Positions 1 to 6,019 of a stretch of DNA of 6,055 nucleotides are shown piece by piece. The translations under genes were made by a program, and so were the position numbers. Below the pieces are notes generated by a model. It saw only the letters and a list, made by a program, of their open reading frames with translations, was not told where the DNA came from and made no database searches. Positions within the stretch are counted from its first letter, which is position 1, and the number at the start of each line of letters is the position of its first letter. Origin of the DNA: Oscillospiraceae bacterium (GTDB lineage Bacteria; Bacillota; Clostridia; Oscillospirales; Oscillospiraceae); NCBI GenBank assembly GCA_017620315.1, contig JAFZQQ010000168.1, positions 1-6,055 on the forward strand, given 5' to 3'.

Positions 1-384
1 GCTGCGGAAAACAAGCGCGTGTTCGACAGATTGATCCGCGACAGCGTGAAGGGCTTGTTCAACGGGCTGATCGACAAGCTTTCCGGGAACGACGGCGCGG
101 CGGAGATAGGCGTGCAAGCGATTACGGGCGTTACGGGAAGCAAGGTGCAGGCGGTGCTTGAGAGCCTGAACACACTCAAGAGCAGCAAGAGCATTACCGA
201 CAAACATTTCAGGAACGCCGCATACGACGCAGGTGCATACAGGCTTACATTCACGCGGGAGGACGGTACGACGAAATCGGTTTCAATCATCCCGTCCACG
301 ACGGCGCTGATCGCCGACACGCAGACACAGACGATCTACAAGCTTGTCGTTGAGAGCGGCAGGCTTGAACTGGAGGAGGTGTAG
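1..384 (+). CDS. Tail-fibre-like phage structural protein, 3' end only
   Basis: The reading frame is open from the first base of the window (Ala-Ala-Glu-Asn-Lys-Arg-Val...), so the GTG at 19 is probably internal and the true start lies to the left. The 127 visible residues begin with an AAENKRV-type helix, which resembles the alanine/glutamate/arginine-rich stalks of phage tail fibres. A helical middle follows, and then a beta-rich end with TTALIADTQTQTIYKLVVES and a final LELEEV. The resemblance of this ending to C-termini of clostridial phage tail or baseplate fibres is from memory. The next gene starts 3 bases after the stop, and its ribosome binding site lies inside this gene's last codons. 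Tail assignment rests on context and the stalk-like start; the exact role is unknown. Confidence 0.6.
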   Translation, partial: AAENKRVFDRLIRDSVKGLFNGLIDKLSGNDGAAEIGVQAITGVTGSKVQAVLESLNTLKSSKSITDKHFRNAAYDAGAYRLTFTREDGTTKSVSIIPSTTALIADTQTQTIYKLVVESGRLELEEV

Positions 385-387
385 AGT

Positions 388-1611
388 ATGGCAGCAGGCG
401 ACAAGCTCGGTATTGTTATGCAGAGCGACGTCGGCGTCAACAGCGACGCCGAAAACAATATAATCGGAATACCTGCACAGGAGCAGATCGCGCCTGTATG
501 GACGAGCGGCGTGAGGCTTAAAGGCAGCTATTTTGCATACAAGGCCGACGGCGAAAGCAAGTTGTATCTTGCCACCTCGTCCGCATTGCACGGAGAAGCT
601 CCGAACCCCGGGGTAAACTGCGAAGAAATGCCTGTGGGCGAAGCACTGAAAGAGCATGGTGAATCTCTTGCGAAGAAGCCAGACAGTGAGGCAATTGCGA
701 AATATGTAAGATATACATCCGCCGGAACGCATACTGCCGTTTCTGCCGGCGAGCTGTTCGTTTACGAGGGGATTCTGTACAAAGCTACAGTAGCCATAGG
801 CGCGCACACGCCGATTACTCCGGACGACGGGGAAAGCGAAAACCCAAATTGCGTGAAAATCATGGTCGCCGATGAGCTTTCCAAAATCTACGGCGATCTC
901 GGCAGCGAATTTGACTCAAGCGCCTCTTATTTTTTGGGAATGTTTGTCCTCCACGACGGCAAGCTGTATTATTGCTCGAATCCGTCCGGGCACACAGGCG
1001 CAAGGAGCGATGCCGATTTTACTCAAACTGATCTGTGCGGTGAGCTCGGCGCCTTGAATGCGTGGGGCGATGCACAGGATACAAAAATATCGAATCTCAA
1101 CGCCGACCTTGCGCCCGCTTTTGATGCGACGCAGACATACAGCGCCGGGACGTATGTTAGGGGTTTGGACGACAAGCTGTATCGTCTGACCGCGGCGCAC
1201 GCAGCGAATGTAACGTGGGCAAACACAAGCAAGGTTGCAGTAGAGGACGCCGTAGCAGGCGCTCCGATCGGCAAGGCGGGGTATGCAGGGCTGGCAAATT
1301 ATCTGCCAACGCTGTTTGCTCCGGCTGGGTACGGTTTAGGGACAGCAGGCATCAGATTGAATTTTGATGGTGCTGATCTCAACGAGTTAACAACATTTGG
1401 ACTGTATTGCTGGGGTACACAGGACGCTCCGCAAAATATCCCGCTTGAAGGTTCTGGCGGCGTTGTTGTTCCAATGTTTATAACAAGCGCCGGATTTCAG
1501 ATTGCAGCAACAATCGATCCTAACAATACTACCCGGCATCCGCGTTTGTGGATACGTCAAAAATCAAACAACGACTGGTCATCGACCTGGTTTGAAATCA
1601 CTTCGACTTAA
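388..1611 (+). CDS. Tail appendage / receptor-binding protein with pyocin-knob-like C-terminus
   Basis: This 407-residue protein starts at ATG 388, six bases after a strong AGGAGGTG (374-381). Residues about 105-165, 175-225 and 245-290 each follow a pattern of an aromatic-rich strand, Gly-x-(Tyr/Phe)-V, a short turn, then (G/D)xLYxxx. Examples are GELFVYEGILYKAT, GMFVLHDGKLYYCS and GTYVRGLDDKLYRLT. These look like small sugar-binding-type modules found in phage fibres and chitinase-type proteins; residues about 37-90 may be a fourth, degenerate copy. Residues about 318-407 fit a pyocin-knob domain: DLNELTTFGLYCWG, then AxQNIP, then PRLWIRQKSNNDWSSTWFEI at the end. Such knobs form distal tips of fibres that contact host sugars. 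No signal peptide is seen. The position just before the lysis genes fits the last gene of a tail module. The target receptor cannot be read from the sequence. Confidence 0.75.
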   Translation: MAAGDKLGIVMQSDVGVNSDAENNIIGIPAQEQIAPVWTSGVRLKGSYFAYKADGESKLYLATSSALHGEAPNPGVNCEEMPVGEALKEHGESLAKKPDSEAIAKYVRYTSAGTHTAVSAGELFVYEGILYKATVAIGAHTPITPDDGESENPNCVKIMVADELSKIYGDLGSEFDSSASYFLGMFVLHDGKLYYCSNPSGHTGARSDADFTQTDLCGELGALNAWGDAQDTKISNLNADLAPAFDATQTYSAGTYVRGLDDKLYRLTAAHAANVTWANTSKVAVEDAVAGAPIGKAGYAGLANYLPTLFAPAGYGLGTAGIRLNFDGADLNELTTFGLYCWGTQDAPQNIPLEGSGGVVVPMFITSAGFQIAATIDPNNTTRHPRLWIRQKSNNDWSSTWFEITST

Positions 1612-1612
1612 T

Positions 1613-1620
1613 AAGGAGGT
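1613..1620 (+). promoter_or_regulatory. Ribosome binding site that fixes the start of the 71-residue gene
   Basis: AAGGAGGT lies 7 bases before ATG 1628 and right after the stop codon at 1609-1611. It favours ATG 1628 over the upstream in-frame ATG at 1502, which lies inside the preceding gene and has no comparable site. Confidence 0.75.
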
Positions 1621-1627
1621 ATTGATA

Positions 1628-1843
1628 ATGTACATCATCACCGAAATTCAGACTGACGCAAACGGCAAAGTCAGCACGCTGGTCACGCAAAAGCAGTCCC
1701 GCACCGAGGCGGAAAGCACCTATCATTCCATACTCGCGGCGGCGGCGCTGTCCAGCCTGCCGTGCCACGCGGCGACGATCACCGACGAGACGGGTTTTCC
1801 GCTGATGCAGGGATATTACCGGCACGGGCCGGAGGATGAATGA
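1628..1843 (+). CDS. Small conserved-type phage protein of unknown function (71 aa)
   Basis: The start at ATG 1628 is set by the ribosome binding site at 1613-1620. The product begins MYIITEIQTDANGKVSTLVT, continues with a helix around AEAESTYHSILAAAALSSLP, then a short beta segment (HAATITDETGFPL), and ends with charged GPEDE. This beta-helix-beta layout, small size and place between tail and holin genes resemble small uncharacterised proteins commonly found just before the holin in clostridial prophages; that likeness is from memory. No membrane segment, signal peptide or catalytic motif is visible. The stop is one base before the preferred holin start, so translation is probably coupled. 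Function unknown. A lysis-timing or tail-tip accessory role would be speculation. Confidence 0.75.
   Translation: MYIITEIQTDANGKVSTLVTQKQSRTEAESTYHSILAAAALSSLPCHAATITDETGFPLMQGYYRHGPEDE
1831..1835 (+). promoter_or_regulatory. Ribosome binding site that decides the holin start
   Basis: GGAGG lies directly against the first in-frame ATG (1836), which leaves no spacing, but 9 bases before the second ATG (1845). Initiation at 1845 is therefore preferred. The site lies inside the last codons of the upstream small gene, which points to translational coupling. Two alternative holin starts three codons apart remain possible. Confidence 0.6.
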
Positions 1844-1844
1844 T

Positions 1845-2309
1845 ATGAGCGAGCTTGCCTTAAAGGGAGCCGTGGTGACGGCGGCGGCGTCCGTCGCGGC
1901 GTATTTCCATCAGCTGACCTTCCCCCTGCTGCTGCTAATCATCGCCATGGTGCTGGATTACGGCACCGGCATGGCGGCGGCGTGGGTCAATAAAGAGCTG
2001 TCCAGCCGCACGGGGATCATCGGCATCCTCAAAAAGGTCGGATATATGGTCGTCGTCGCTGTTGCCGTGATCGTGGACATGGTAATCAGCTCGGCGCTCA
2101 CGACCGCGGGCGTCAGCACCAACTATCCTGACATATTCGCCCTTTTGGTCACATTCTGGCTGACGCTCAATGAGCTGATCAGTATTCTGGAAAATCTCAG
2201 TGAAATCGGCGTGCCCATCCCGGAGTTTTTGATGAAGGTGATCCACAAGCTCAAGCAAACGACCGAGGAAAAGGGCGAGACCGAAAAAAAGCCGGGTGAG
2301 GCGACATGA
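1845..2309 (+). CDS. Phage holin, Phage_holin_4 / toxin-secretion holin type
   Basis: The 154-residue product carries hydrophobic stretches at about residues 7-21, 27-47, 65-84 and 97-114, then a highly charged tail (KLKQTTEEKGETEKKPGE). The core LDYGTGMAAAWVNKELSSRT followed by GIIGILKKVGYMVVVAVAVI is typical of the Phage_holin_4 family (PF05105), in which D-x-x-T-G and the SS(R/K)xG-(I/L)-x-G-x-x-K-K-x-G segment recur. These proteins build up in the cytoplasmic membrane and open holes at a set time, letting the lysin reach the wall. ATG 1845 is preferred to ATG 1836 on ribosome-binding-site spacing; using 1836 would add MND. The gene overlaps the lysin by 4 bases (ATGA), the classic lysis-cassette arrangement. 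Confidence 0.88.
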   Translation: MSELALKGAVVTAAASVAAYFHQLTFPLLLLIIAMVLDYGTGMAAAWVNKELSSRTGIIGILKKVGYMVVVAVAVIVDMVISSALTTAGVSTNYPDIFALLVTFWLTLNELISILENLSEIGVPIPEFLMKVIHKLKQTTEEKGETEKKPGEAT

Positions 2310-2938
2310 CGCGCGGGGAGGCTGTGCTTGCCGTCGCGAGCCGCGAGATCGGTTATCACGAGGGGCCCGGAAAGCATAACAAATACGGCGAGTGGTTCGG
2401 GCTGGATCGCGTGCCGTGGTGCATGGAGTTTGACCAATGGTGCTATCACGAGGCGGAGTTTGACCTTCCATTCAAGACAGCGAGCTGCGGCGAGCTGCTG
2501 CGGTGGTATCAGGCCAATCAGCCGGAATGCATCACGGACAGGTCGGTGCGTGGCTGTATCGTAATATTCAACTTCCCGAACACGAAGTACAGCACCGACC
2601 ACACGGGGCTGTTTGTGAAGCGCGAGGGCGATTACATCACGACCATCGACGGCAACACGAGCGGAGGAAACAACAGTAACGGCGGCTGGGTGCAGCAGCG
2701 CACGCGCAAGCTGAGCTATGCGAACCCGACCTACATCGTTCCGCGGGGATTGGAGGAGGAAATTGTGAAACGCTATAACACTGTCGCAGAGATTGAAAAA
2801 GAGCTGCCGTGGGCAGTGGCAACTATTAACAAGCTTGTGATTTCCGGCGCGCTGCAGGGCAGCGGCGTCGGACTCGATCTGAGCTATGACATGATACGTC
2901 TGCTGGTCATCAACGACCGCGCAGGCGCATACGCCTGA
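2306..2938 (+). CDS. CHAP-type endolysin (peptidoglycan amidase/endopeptidase)
   Basis: The 210-residue protein opens with GEAVLAVASREIGYHEGPG, the usual start of phage CHAP lysins. The likely catalytic residues are Cys39 in RVPWCMEFDQW, His99 in STDHTGLFV, and an acidic or amide partner in TIDGNTSGG (Asp115/Asn117). CHAP enzymes cut peptide bonds in peptidoglycan, either as amidases or as cross-bridge endopeptidases; which bond is cut here cannot be read. Residues about 157-208 (RYNTVAEIEKELPWAVATIN to the end) form a second helical segment with a kLxxxGxLxG pattern and a final LLVINDRAG, resembling the C-terminal targeting segments of clostridial lysins. No signal peptide is present, so export would depend on the holin. 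The start ATG overlaps the holin stop by 4 bases, with a weak GGTGAGG (2295-2301) ahead of it. Confidence 0.87.
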   Translation: MTRGEAVLAVASREIGYHEGPGKHNKYGEWFGLDRVPWCMEFDQWCYHEAEFDLPFKTASCGELLRWYQANQPECITDRSVRGCIVIFNFPNTKYSTDHTGLFVKREGDYITTIDGNTSGGNNSNGGWVQQRTRKLSYANPTYIVPRGLEEEIVKRYNTVAEIEKELPWAVATINKLVISGALQGSGVGLDLSYDMIRLLVINDRAGAYA

Positions 2939-2950
2939 GGAGGATAAAAG

Positions 2951-5296
2951 ATGCCTGTTTTGAAAGTGAAGAATGATAACGTTGGCGTTGGTACGGGCCG
3001 CGGGACCGGGCATACCGTTACGACCGCGGGTACCGGCACGAGAGCCGATTTGGGTCTTGCCGCCAACGGGAATATCGGCGATACGTCTTTGCCGCGGCAG
3101 CAGACGCCGGGTGCGAAGAAGCAGATCAAAGATCCCAACGGGAACGATCTTACCGGCACAGGGATCACCCTGCGCGACTATTCGACAGACACGACCGACT
3201 GGCTCTCATTGGCGAAAAACGCTCAGTCCATAGAGGAGATGCACCAGTATCTCTATAACAACGAGATGCAGGCGAAGGCGCAGGGCAGGACGGTCAATGA
3301 CCGGGACGTCAGTCAGGCGACAATGGTCTTCTACGACCAGAGGCCGCGAGAGTTCAGAGCGGCGGACAACACCGTAAAAAGCGGCTATTACGGTCAGGAC
3401 GAGAACGGCGTCTGGGGCTACTTTAAAGACCCGGAGCGTACGCAGAAGTATGACGGCGAGTTTGACTACGCAGGCAAGCTCGGCGCTCTGAAGAACAACG
3501 CGGCGGCTTATGAACGTGCGAAGGGCAAGATAAAATTCAAGACGCCCGACCCCACCGGAAACACCGTGCTCGGCATGATGGGCGTTGAGGGCTGGAACAA
3601 GACCAACCTTCCGAAGGGCCTGGAAGAAGCTGAGGCCATGCGCAAGCAAATGATCGACAAGATCGCCTCCGGCGAATATGTTCCCGATGGCGTTTATTAC
3701 GGCGATTATCAGGACGACGTCGACAGGTTTTTGGACGAGCGTTTCGGCTCCGGGGACGGTGACGGAAGCGGCACAGGCGGCAGCAAGGGTGGCGGCGCAG
3801 GAAACGGACGTACAGGCGCCGGCGGGATTGGCGATACGGGTGGCGGTACAGGCGGCGGCGCCGGCAGTACGGGCGGTACGGGCGGGAACGGCGGCGGTAC
3901 CGGGGGCGGAGAGGGTATCGGCCCGGCGCCGGGCCCGACGCCGGGAGTGCATACGGTCGTTGATGTGACGCCCGATCCCGGAGTGCGAACCCAAAACGAC
4001 GACCTTGCGGCGGAGCTGAAAGCTCTTTACGGAGAGAACGGGCCTTATGCTCAGGCATTGGAGGCATATAAGGCCGCGCAGGCCGCGGCAGTCGCGCGTG
4101 AGATAAATAGACTCGAGGGACAGAAGAGCAGCGTCAACAGCTCATACAGCGATCTCTATCGTCAGGCGTATATCGACAGCATGAACTCACAGAAGGATCT
4201 TGATCAGCGTCTGGCGGCGCAGGGGATCAACGGTGGCATGGCGGAAAGCACGCGGCTGGGATATGCCTCCGCGTATGCCGACGCACTGCGCCGCGGCGAG
4301 CAGAGCCGCATCAGCGAAATAGACGAGCTTGACAGAGCGATAGCCAACGCGCAGCTCAGCGGAGACCTTTCGGCCTCGCAGCTCGTCGCGCAGATGACGG
4401 GGGAGACGACCGACAAGTATGCCGCCGCGCTTCAGGCTTTGATCAACCGTGGGGATATGCTTGCCTCGCAGGACTGGTCGCGCAGGTATCAGCTCAGCCG
4501 CGACGCAGTCAATGACGCACGGTATACGGATGAGCTGGACTGGAACCGCCGGTACAGGCTGAACCGTGACGCTGTCGACGACTCACGCTATGACAACGAA
4601 TGGGCGTACAGGCTTTCAAGCGACGCCTACAACCGCCAGCTCGCTGCGGAGCAGCTTGCCTATAACAGGCAGCAGGACGCCTACAACCGCCAGCTTGCGG
4701 CGGAGCAGCTTGCCTATAGCATGCAGCAGGACGCCTATAACCGCCAGCTCGCTGCGGAGCAGCTTGCCTATAACAGACAGCAGGACGCCTACAGCCAGGC
4801 GCTGCGGCAGGCTCAGCTCGGCGCGCAGCTCGGGGACTACAGCGGCTATGAGGCGCTCGGCTATGACATAAGCGCACTGACCGGCAGCGCCAACGCATAC
4901 ATTCCCACGTTCACCGTGGCGCAGCTTCAAAAGGAGTTAGAGTACGCACGGAAGAACGGCACGGCGCTTTCGCCGACGGTTCTGAGCGACTACGAGTTCT
5001 ACTACGGCGAGCCATACGGCACGGGAACGGTCACGGGCGGAGCGGGAAGAGCGGCCGGCGTGCCGCAAGGCGTCGGTTACAACAACAGCGGGCTGAGCAC
5101 GGAGGCGGTAAAGAATATCCAGCGAGCGTGGAATGCCGCACATCCGGAGCAGCCGATCGCCGTGGACGGATACTGGGGCCCGAACTCGCAAAGCATAACA
5201 AAGTACGCGAACGCCGCGGCGGCGCAGGCCGGACTGTCGCTGTACGGAAGCTCGCAGGCGGGCAGCCACGCGCCGGACACGAAGCTGCCGTACTGA
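2951..5296 (+). CDS. Large modular phage protein with long helical repeat region and peptidoglycan-binding-like C-terminus
   Basis: The 781-residue product starts at ATG 2951, 7 bases after AGGAGG (2938-2943) overlapping the lysin stop. Visible parts in order: a Gly/Thr-rich start (1-75); a mixed domain (about 80-265) with DWLSLAKNAQSIEEMHQYL and ENGVWGYF; a glycine-rich linker (266-333) ending PAPGPTPGV; a helical domain (about 346-505) containing RLAAQGINGGMAESTR and SRISEIDELDRAIANAQL; a repeat region (508-623) of 11- and 7-residue units; a further helical piece (653-690) with ALSPTVLSDYEFYYGEPYG; and a C-terminal segment (about 714-760) with STEAVKNIQRAWN and VDGYWGPNSQ that resembles a peptidoglycan-binding domain. 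No signal peptide or membrane span is seen. The AAQGINGGMAES helix resembles internal virion or ejection proteins of some phages, but this is memory-based. A virion protein that contacts the wall during DNA entry is an inference. I cannot name the family with confidence. Confidence 0.6.
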   Translation: MPVLKVKNDNVGVGTGRGTGHTVTTAGTGTRADLGLAANGNIGDTSLPRQQTPGAKKQIKDPNGNDLTGTGITLRDYSTDTTDWLSLAKNAQSIEEMHQYLYNNEMQAKAQGRTVNDRDVSQATMVFYDQRPREFRAADNTVKSGYYGQDENGVWGYFKDPERTQKYDGEFDYAGKLGALKNNAAAYERAKGKIKFKTPDPTGNTVLGMMGVEGWNKTNLPKGLEEAEAMRKQMIDKIASGEYVPDGVYYGDYQDDVDRFLDERFGSGDGDGSGTGGSKGGGAGNGRTGAGGIGDTGGGTGGGAGSTGGTGGNGGGTGGGEGIGPAPGPTPGVHTVVDVTPDPGVRTQNDDLAAELKALYGENGPYAQALEAYKAAQAAAVAREINRLEGQKSSVNSSYSDLYRQAYIDSMNSQKDLDQRLAAQGINGGMAESTRLGYASAYADALRRGEQSRISEIDELDRAIANAQLSGDLSASQLVAQMTGETTDKYAAALQALINRGDMLASQDWSRRYQLSRDAVNDARYTDELDWNRRYRLNRDAVDDSRYDNEWAYRLSSDAYNRQLAAEQLAYNRQQDAYNRQLAAEQLAYSMQQDAYNRQLAAEQLAYNRQQDAYSQALRQAQLGAQLGDYSGYEALGYDISALTGSANAYIPTFTVAQLQKELEYARKNGTALSPTVLSDYEFYYGEPYGTGTVTGGAGRAAGVPQGVGYNNSGLSTEAVKNIQRAWNAAHPEQPIAVDGYWGPNSQSITKYANAAAAQAGLSLYGSSQAGSHAPDTKLPY
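3746..3949 (+). repeat. Glycine-rich low-complexity linker coding region
   Basis: Residues 266-333 of the 781-residue protein are mostly Gly with Thr, Ser, Ala and Asp, written with repeated GGC/GGT/ACA/ACG codons, and end in a Pro-rich PAPGPTPGV. The stretch probably acts as a flexible hinge between the N-terminal domain and the helical half. Open minus-strand frames across it are by-products of its composition. Confidence 0.75.
4472..4603 (+). repeat. Two 66-base (22-residue) tandem repeats
   Basis: Residues 508-529 (DWSRRYQLSRDAVNDARY...) and 530-551 (DWNRRYRLNRDAVDDSRY...) are adjacent 22-residue units. They share the DW-x-RRY-x-L-x-RDAV-x-D-x-RY pattern. Each can be split into two 11-residue halves. 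They lead straight into the shorter repeats that follow. Confidence 0.85.
4622..4783 (+). repeat. Three nearly identical 54-base (18-residue) tandem repeats
   Basis: Copies lie at 4622-4675, 4676-4729 and 4730-4783 and encode DAYNRQLAAEQLAYNRQQ or close variants. By hand, copies 1 and 3 differ at 2 bases and copies 1 and 2 at 4. A partial fourth copy (GACGCCTACAGCCAGGCG) follows at 4784. The near identity suggests recent expansion. Within each unit, AYNRQ recurs after 11 and then 7 residues. Confidence 0.92.
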
Positions 5297-5308
5297 GGAG
5301 ACTGAAAT

Positions 5309-5590
5309 ATGGCACTATCGGAGTGGGACAGACAGCACCTTAACCGTGAACAGCAGCAGGCGGTAGAGGTCTATACCGCTCAATGGCAGCGCGCGCACGA
5401 CCTCGGCGACGAGGAGGGCATGCGTATGGCACACGAGGGCGCGGAGGCGATCCGCGCCCTCGCGGGCTATTCCGGCGGCGCCGGCGGCGGACAAGGGTTA
5501 TTCTGTCGGACAGCAGCTTGCTTTGGAATTGACCGGCGCGGCGACGGAGTGGGCAACGGAAAAGCTCTTTGGCGGGAACCCGGTCTATGA
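5309..5590 (+). CDS. Small phage protein, N-terminal half of an apparently frameshifted gene
   Basis: ATG 5309 lies 12 bases after the previous stop, preceded by TGAGGAG (5294-5300) at 8-base spacing. The first ~58 residues read MALSEWDRQHLNREQQQAVE, then helices with YTAQWQRAHDLGDEEGMRM and AHEGAEAIRALAGYSGG. This helical W-x(n)-AH-x-x-AE-x-IRA-x-x-GYSGG module looks like one found repeatedly in clostridial phage structural proteins (from memory). After GYSGGAGG the frame changes character to GQGLFCRTAACFGIDRR... and stops at 5588-5590, which looks out-of-frame. The downstream frame, one base further on, continues naturally as DKGYSVGQQLALELTGA. The likely intact product would be about 164 residues. 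A genuine 93-residue protein is possible but less likely. Confidence 0.6.
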   Translation: MALSEWDRQHLNREQQQAVEVYTAQWQRAHDLGDEEGMRMAHEGAEAIRALAGYSGGAGGGQGLFCRTAACFGIDRRGDGVGNGKALWREPGL

Positions 5591-5804
5591 CAGCGACGTC
5601 GGGCTTGTGAACCGTGTTATCTACGTGGCAATCAATAAGCTGGGCGGAAAAGAAGCGGCGGCGAAGCAGGTGAGGAAGGAGCGCAGAAGAGCCGAGAGCA
5701 GACTGGACGCTCGAATGACGCCGGAGCGCTGGAAGCTGCTGAGAGCGTGGAACGGCAGCTTTCCCGAAATGTGCATGAGCGTAGAGGTGTTTCTGTCGCG
5801 GTAA
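5523..5804 (+). CDS. C-terminal half of the apparently frameshifted small gene
   Basis: This frame encodes a natural-looking, mainly helical product: ELTGAATEWATEKLFGG, then SDVGLVNRVIYVAINKLGGK, then a basic stretch KQVRKERRRAESRLDARM, and an ending WNGSFPEMCMSVEVFLSR. The only start codons available are weak TTGs (5523, 5529) with no convincing ribosome binding site. Upstream the frame is open back to a stop near 5361 but lacks ATG or GTG. The coding signal seems to begin further left, at about 5490 (DKGYSVGQQLA). These points favour a continuation of the gene at 5309 after a +1 shift over an independent gene. Function unknown. If separate, it would be a small basic protein. Confidence 0.55.
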   Translation: MELTGAATEWATEKLFGGNPVYDSDVGLVNRVIYVAINKLGGKEAAAKQVRKERRRAESRLDARMTPERWKLLRAWNGSFPEMCMSVEVFLSR

Positions 5805-5819
5805 CAACAAAATCTTGGT

Positions 5820-5846
5820 AAAAAGCGCCTCGGGACTCCGGGACGC
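5820..5846 (-). terminator. Intrinsic terminator candidate on the minus strand
   Basis: Read on the minus strand, GCGTCCCGG-AGTC-CCGAGGCGC-type pairing gives 5 bp (one G-U), one mismatch, 3 bp and a short loop, followed by TTTTT (complement of A5820-A5824). It would stop transcription entering from the right, so a minus-strand gene or RNA may lie beyond the window. Confidence 0.5.
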
Positions 5847-5917
5847 TGCCTCATAATTCGTTTGCTAACCGGCACTTCGCTCATTCCCGCCAACGAAAGA
5901 GGAACGGAGGCGCCGCT

Positions 5918-5945
5918 GCCGCGGGGAACGCGGGCCGCGGCTTTT
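5918..5945 (+). terminator. Intrinsic terminator candidate ending the plus-strand operon
   Basis: A perfect 7-bp stem, GCCGCGG (5918-5924) with CCGCGGC (5935-5941), encloses a 10-base loop and is followed by TTTT (5942-5945). The T run is short, so strength is uncertain. It lies 114 bases after the last stop codon of the operon. Confidence 0.45.
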
Positions 5946-5992
5946 GCATCCGCAGCGCAAGCGGCATGCGTGCGGCGAAGTATTCAAGCTTC

Positions 5993-6019
5993 TTGCGCCG
6001 GTCCGGTCACGCGGCGCAA
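5993..6019. repeat. Perfect 8-bp inverted repeat
   Basis: TTGCGCCG (5993-6000) pairs with CGGCGCAA (6012-6019) around an 11-base loop. Neither side has a T run typical of an intrinsic terminator. It could be an RNA hairpin or a protein-binding site. Confidence 0.5.

Noticed and set aside
1502..1627. Extended start for the 71-residue gene at ATG 1502
   Set aside because: This would overlap the knob coding region in another frame and lacks a ribosome binding site; ATG 1628 has an ideal one.
2123..3013. Long open minus-strand frame (about 296 codons) opposite the holin and lysin
   Set aside because: It lies fully opposite two well-supported genes, has no recognisable motif, and comes from the high GC content at third positions.
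3206..4067. Long minus-strand frames opposite the glycine-rich region
   Set aside because: They give Arg/Pro/Ala/Cys-rich products expected from the complement of glycine-rich coding DNA, with no ribosome binding site.
4472..4783. CRISPR-like array
   Set aside because: The units are directly adjacent with no unique spacers and are in frame within a gene, so they are protein repeats.
5621..5893. Minus-strand frame spanning the end of the last gene
   Set aside because: Most of it is antisense to the 5523-5804 coding frame, and it reads straight through the minus-strand terminator hairpin.
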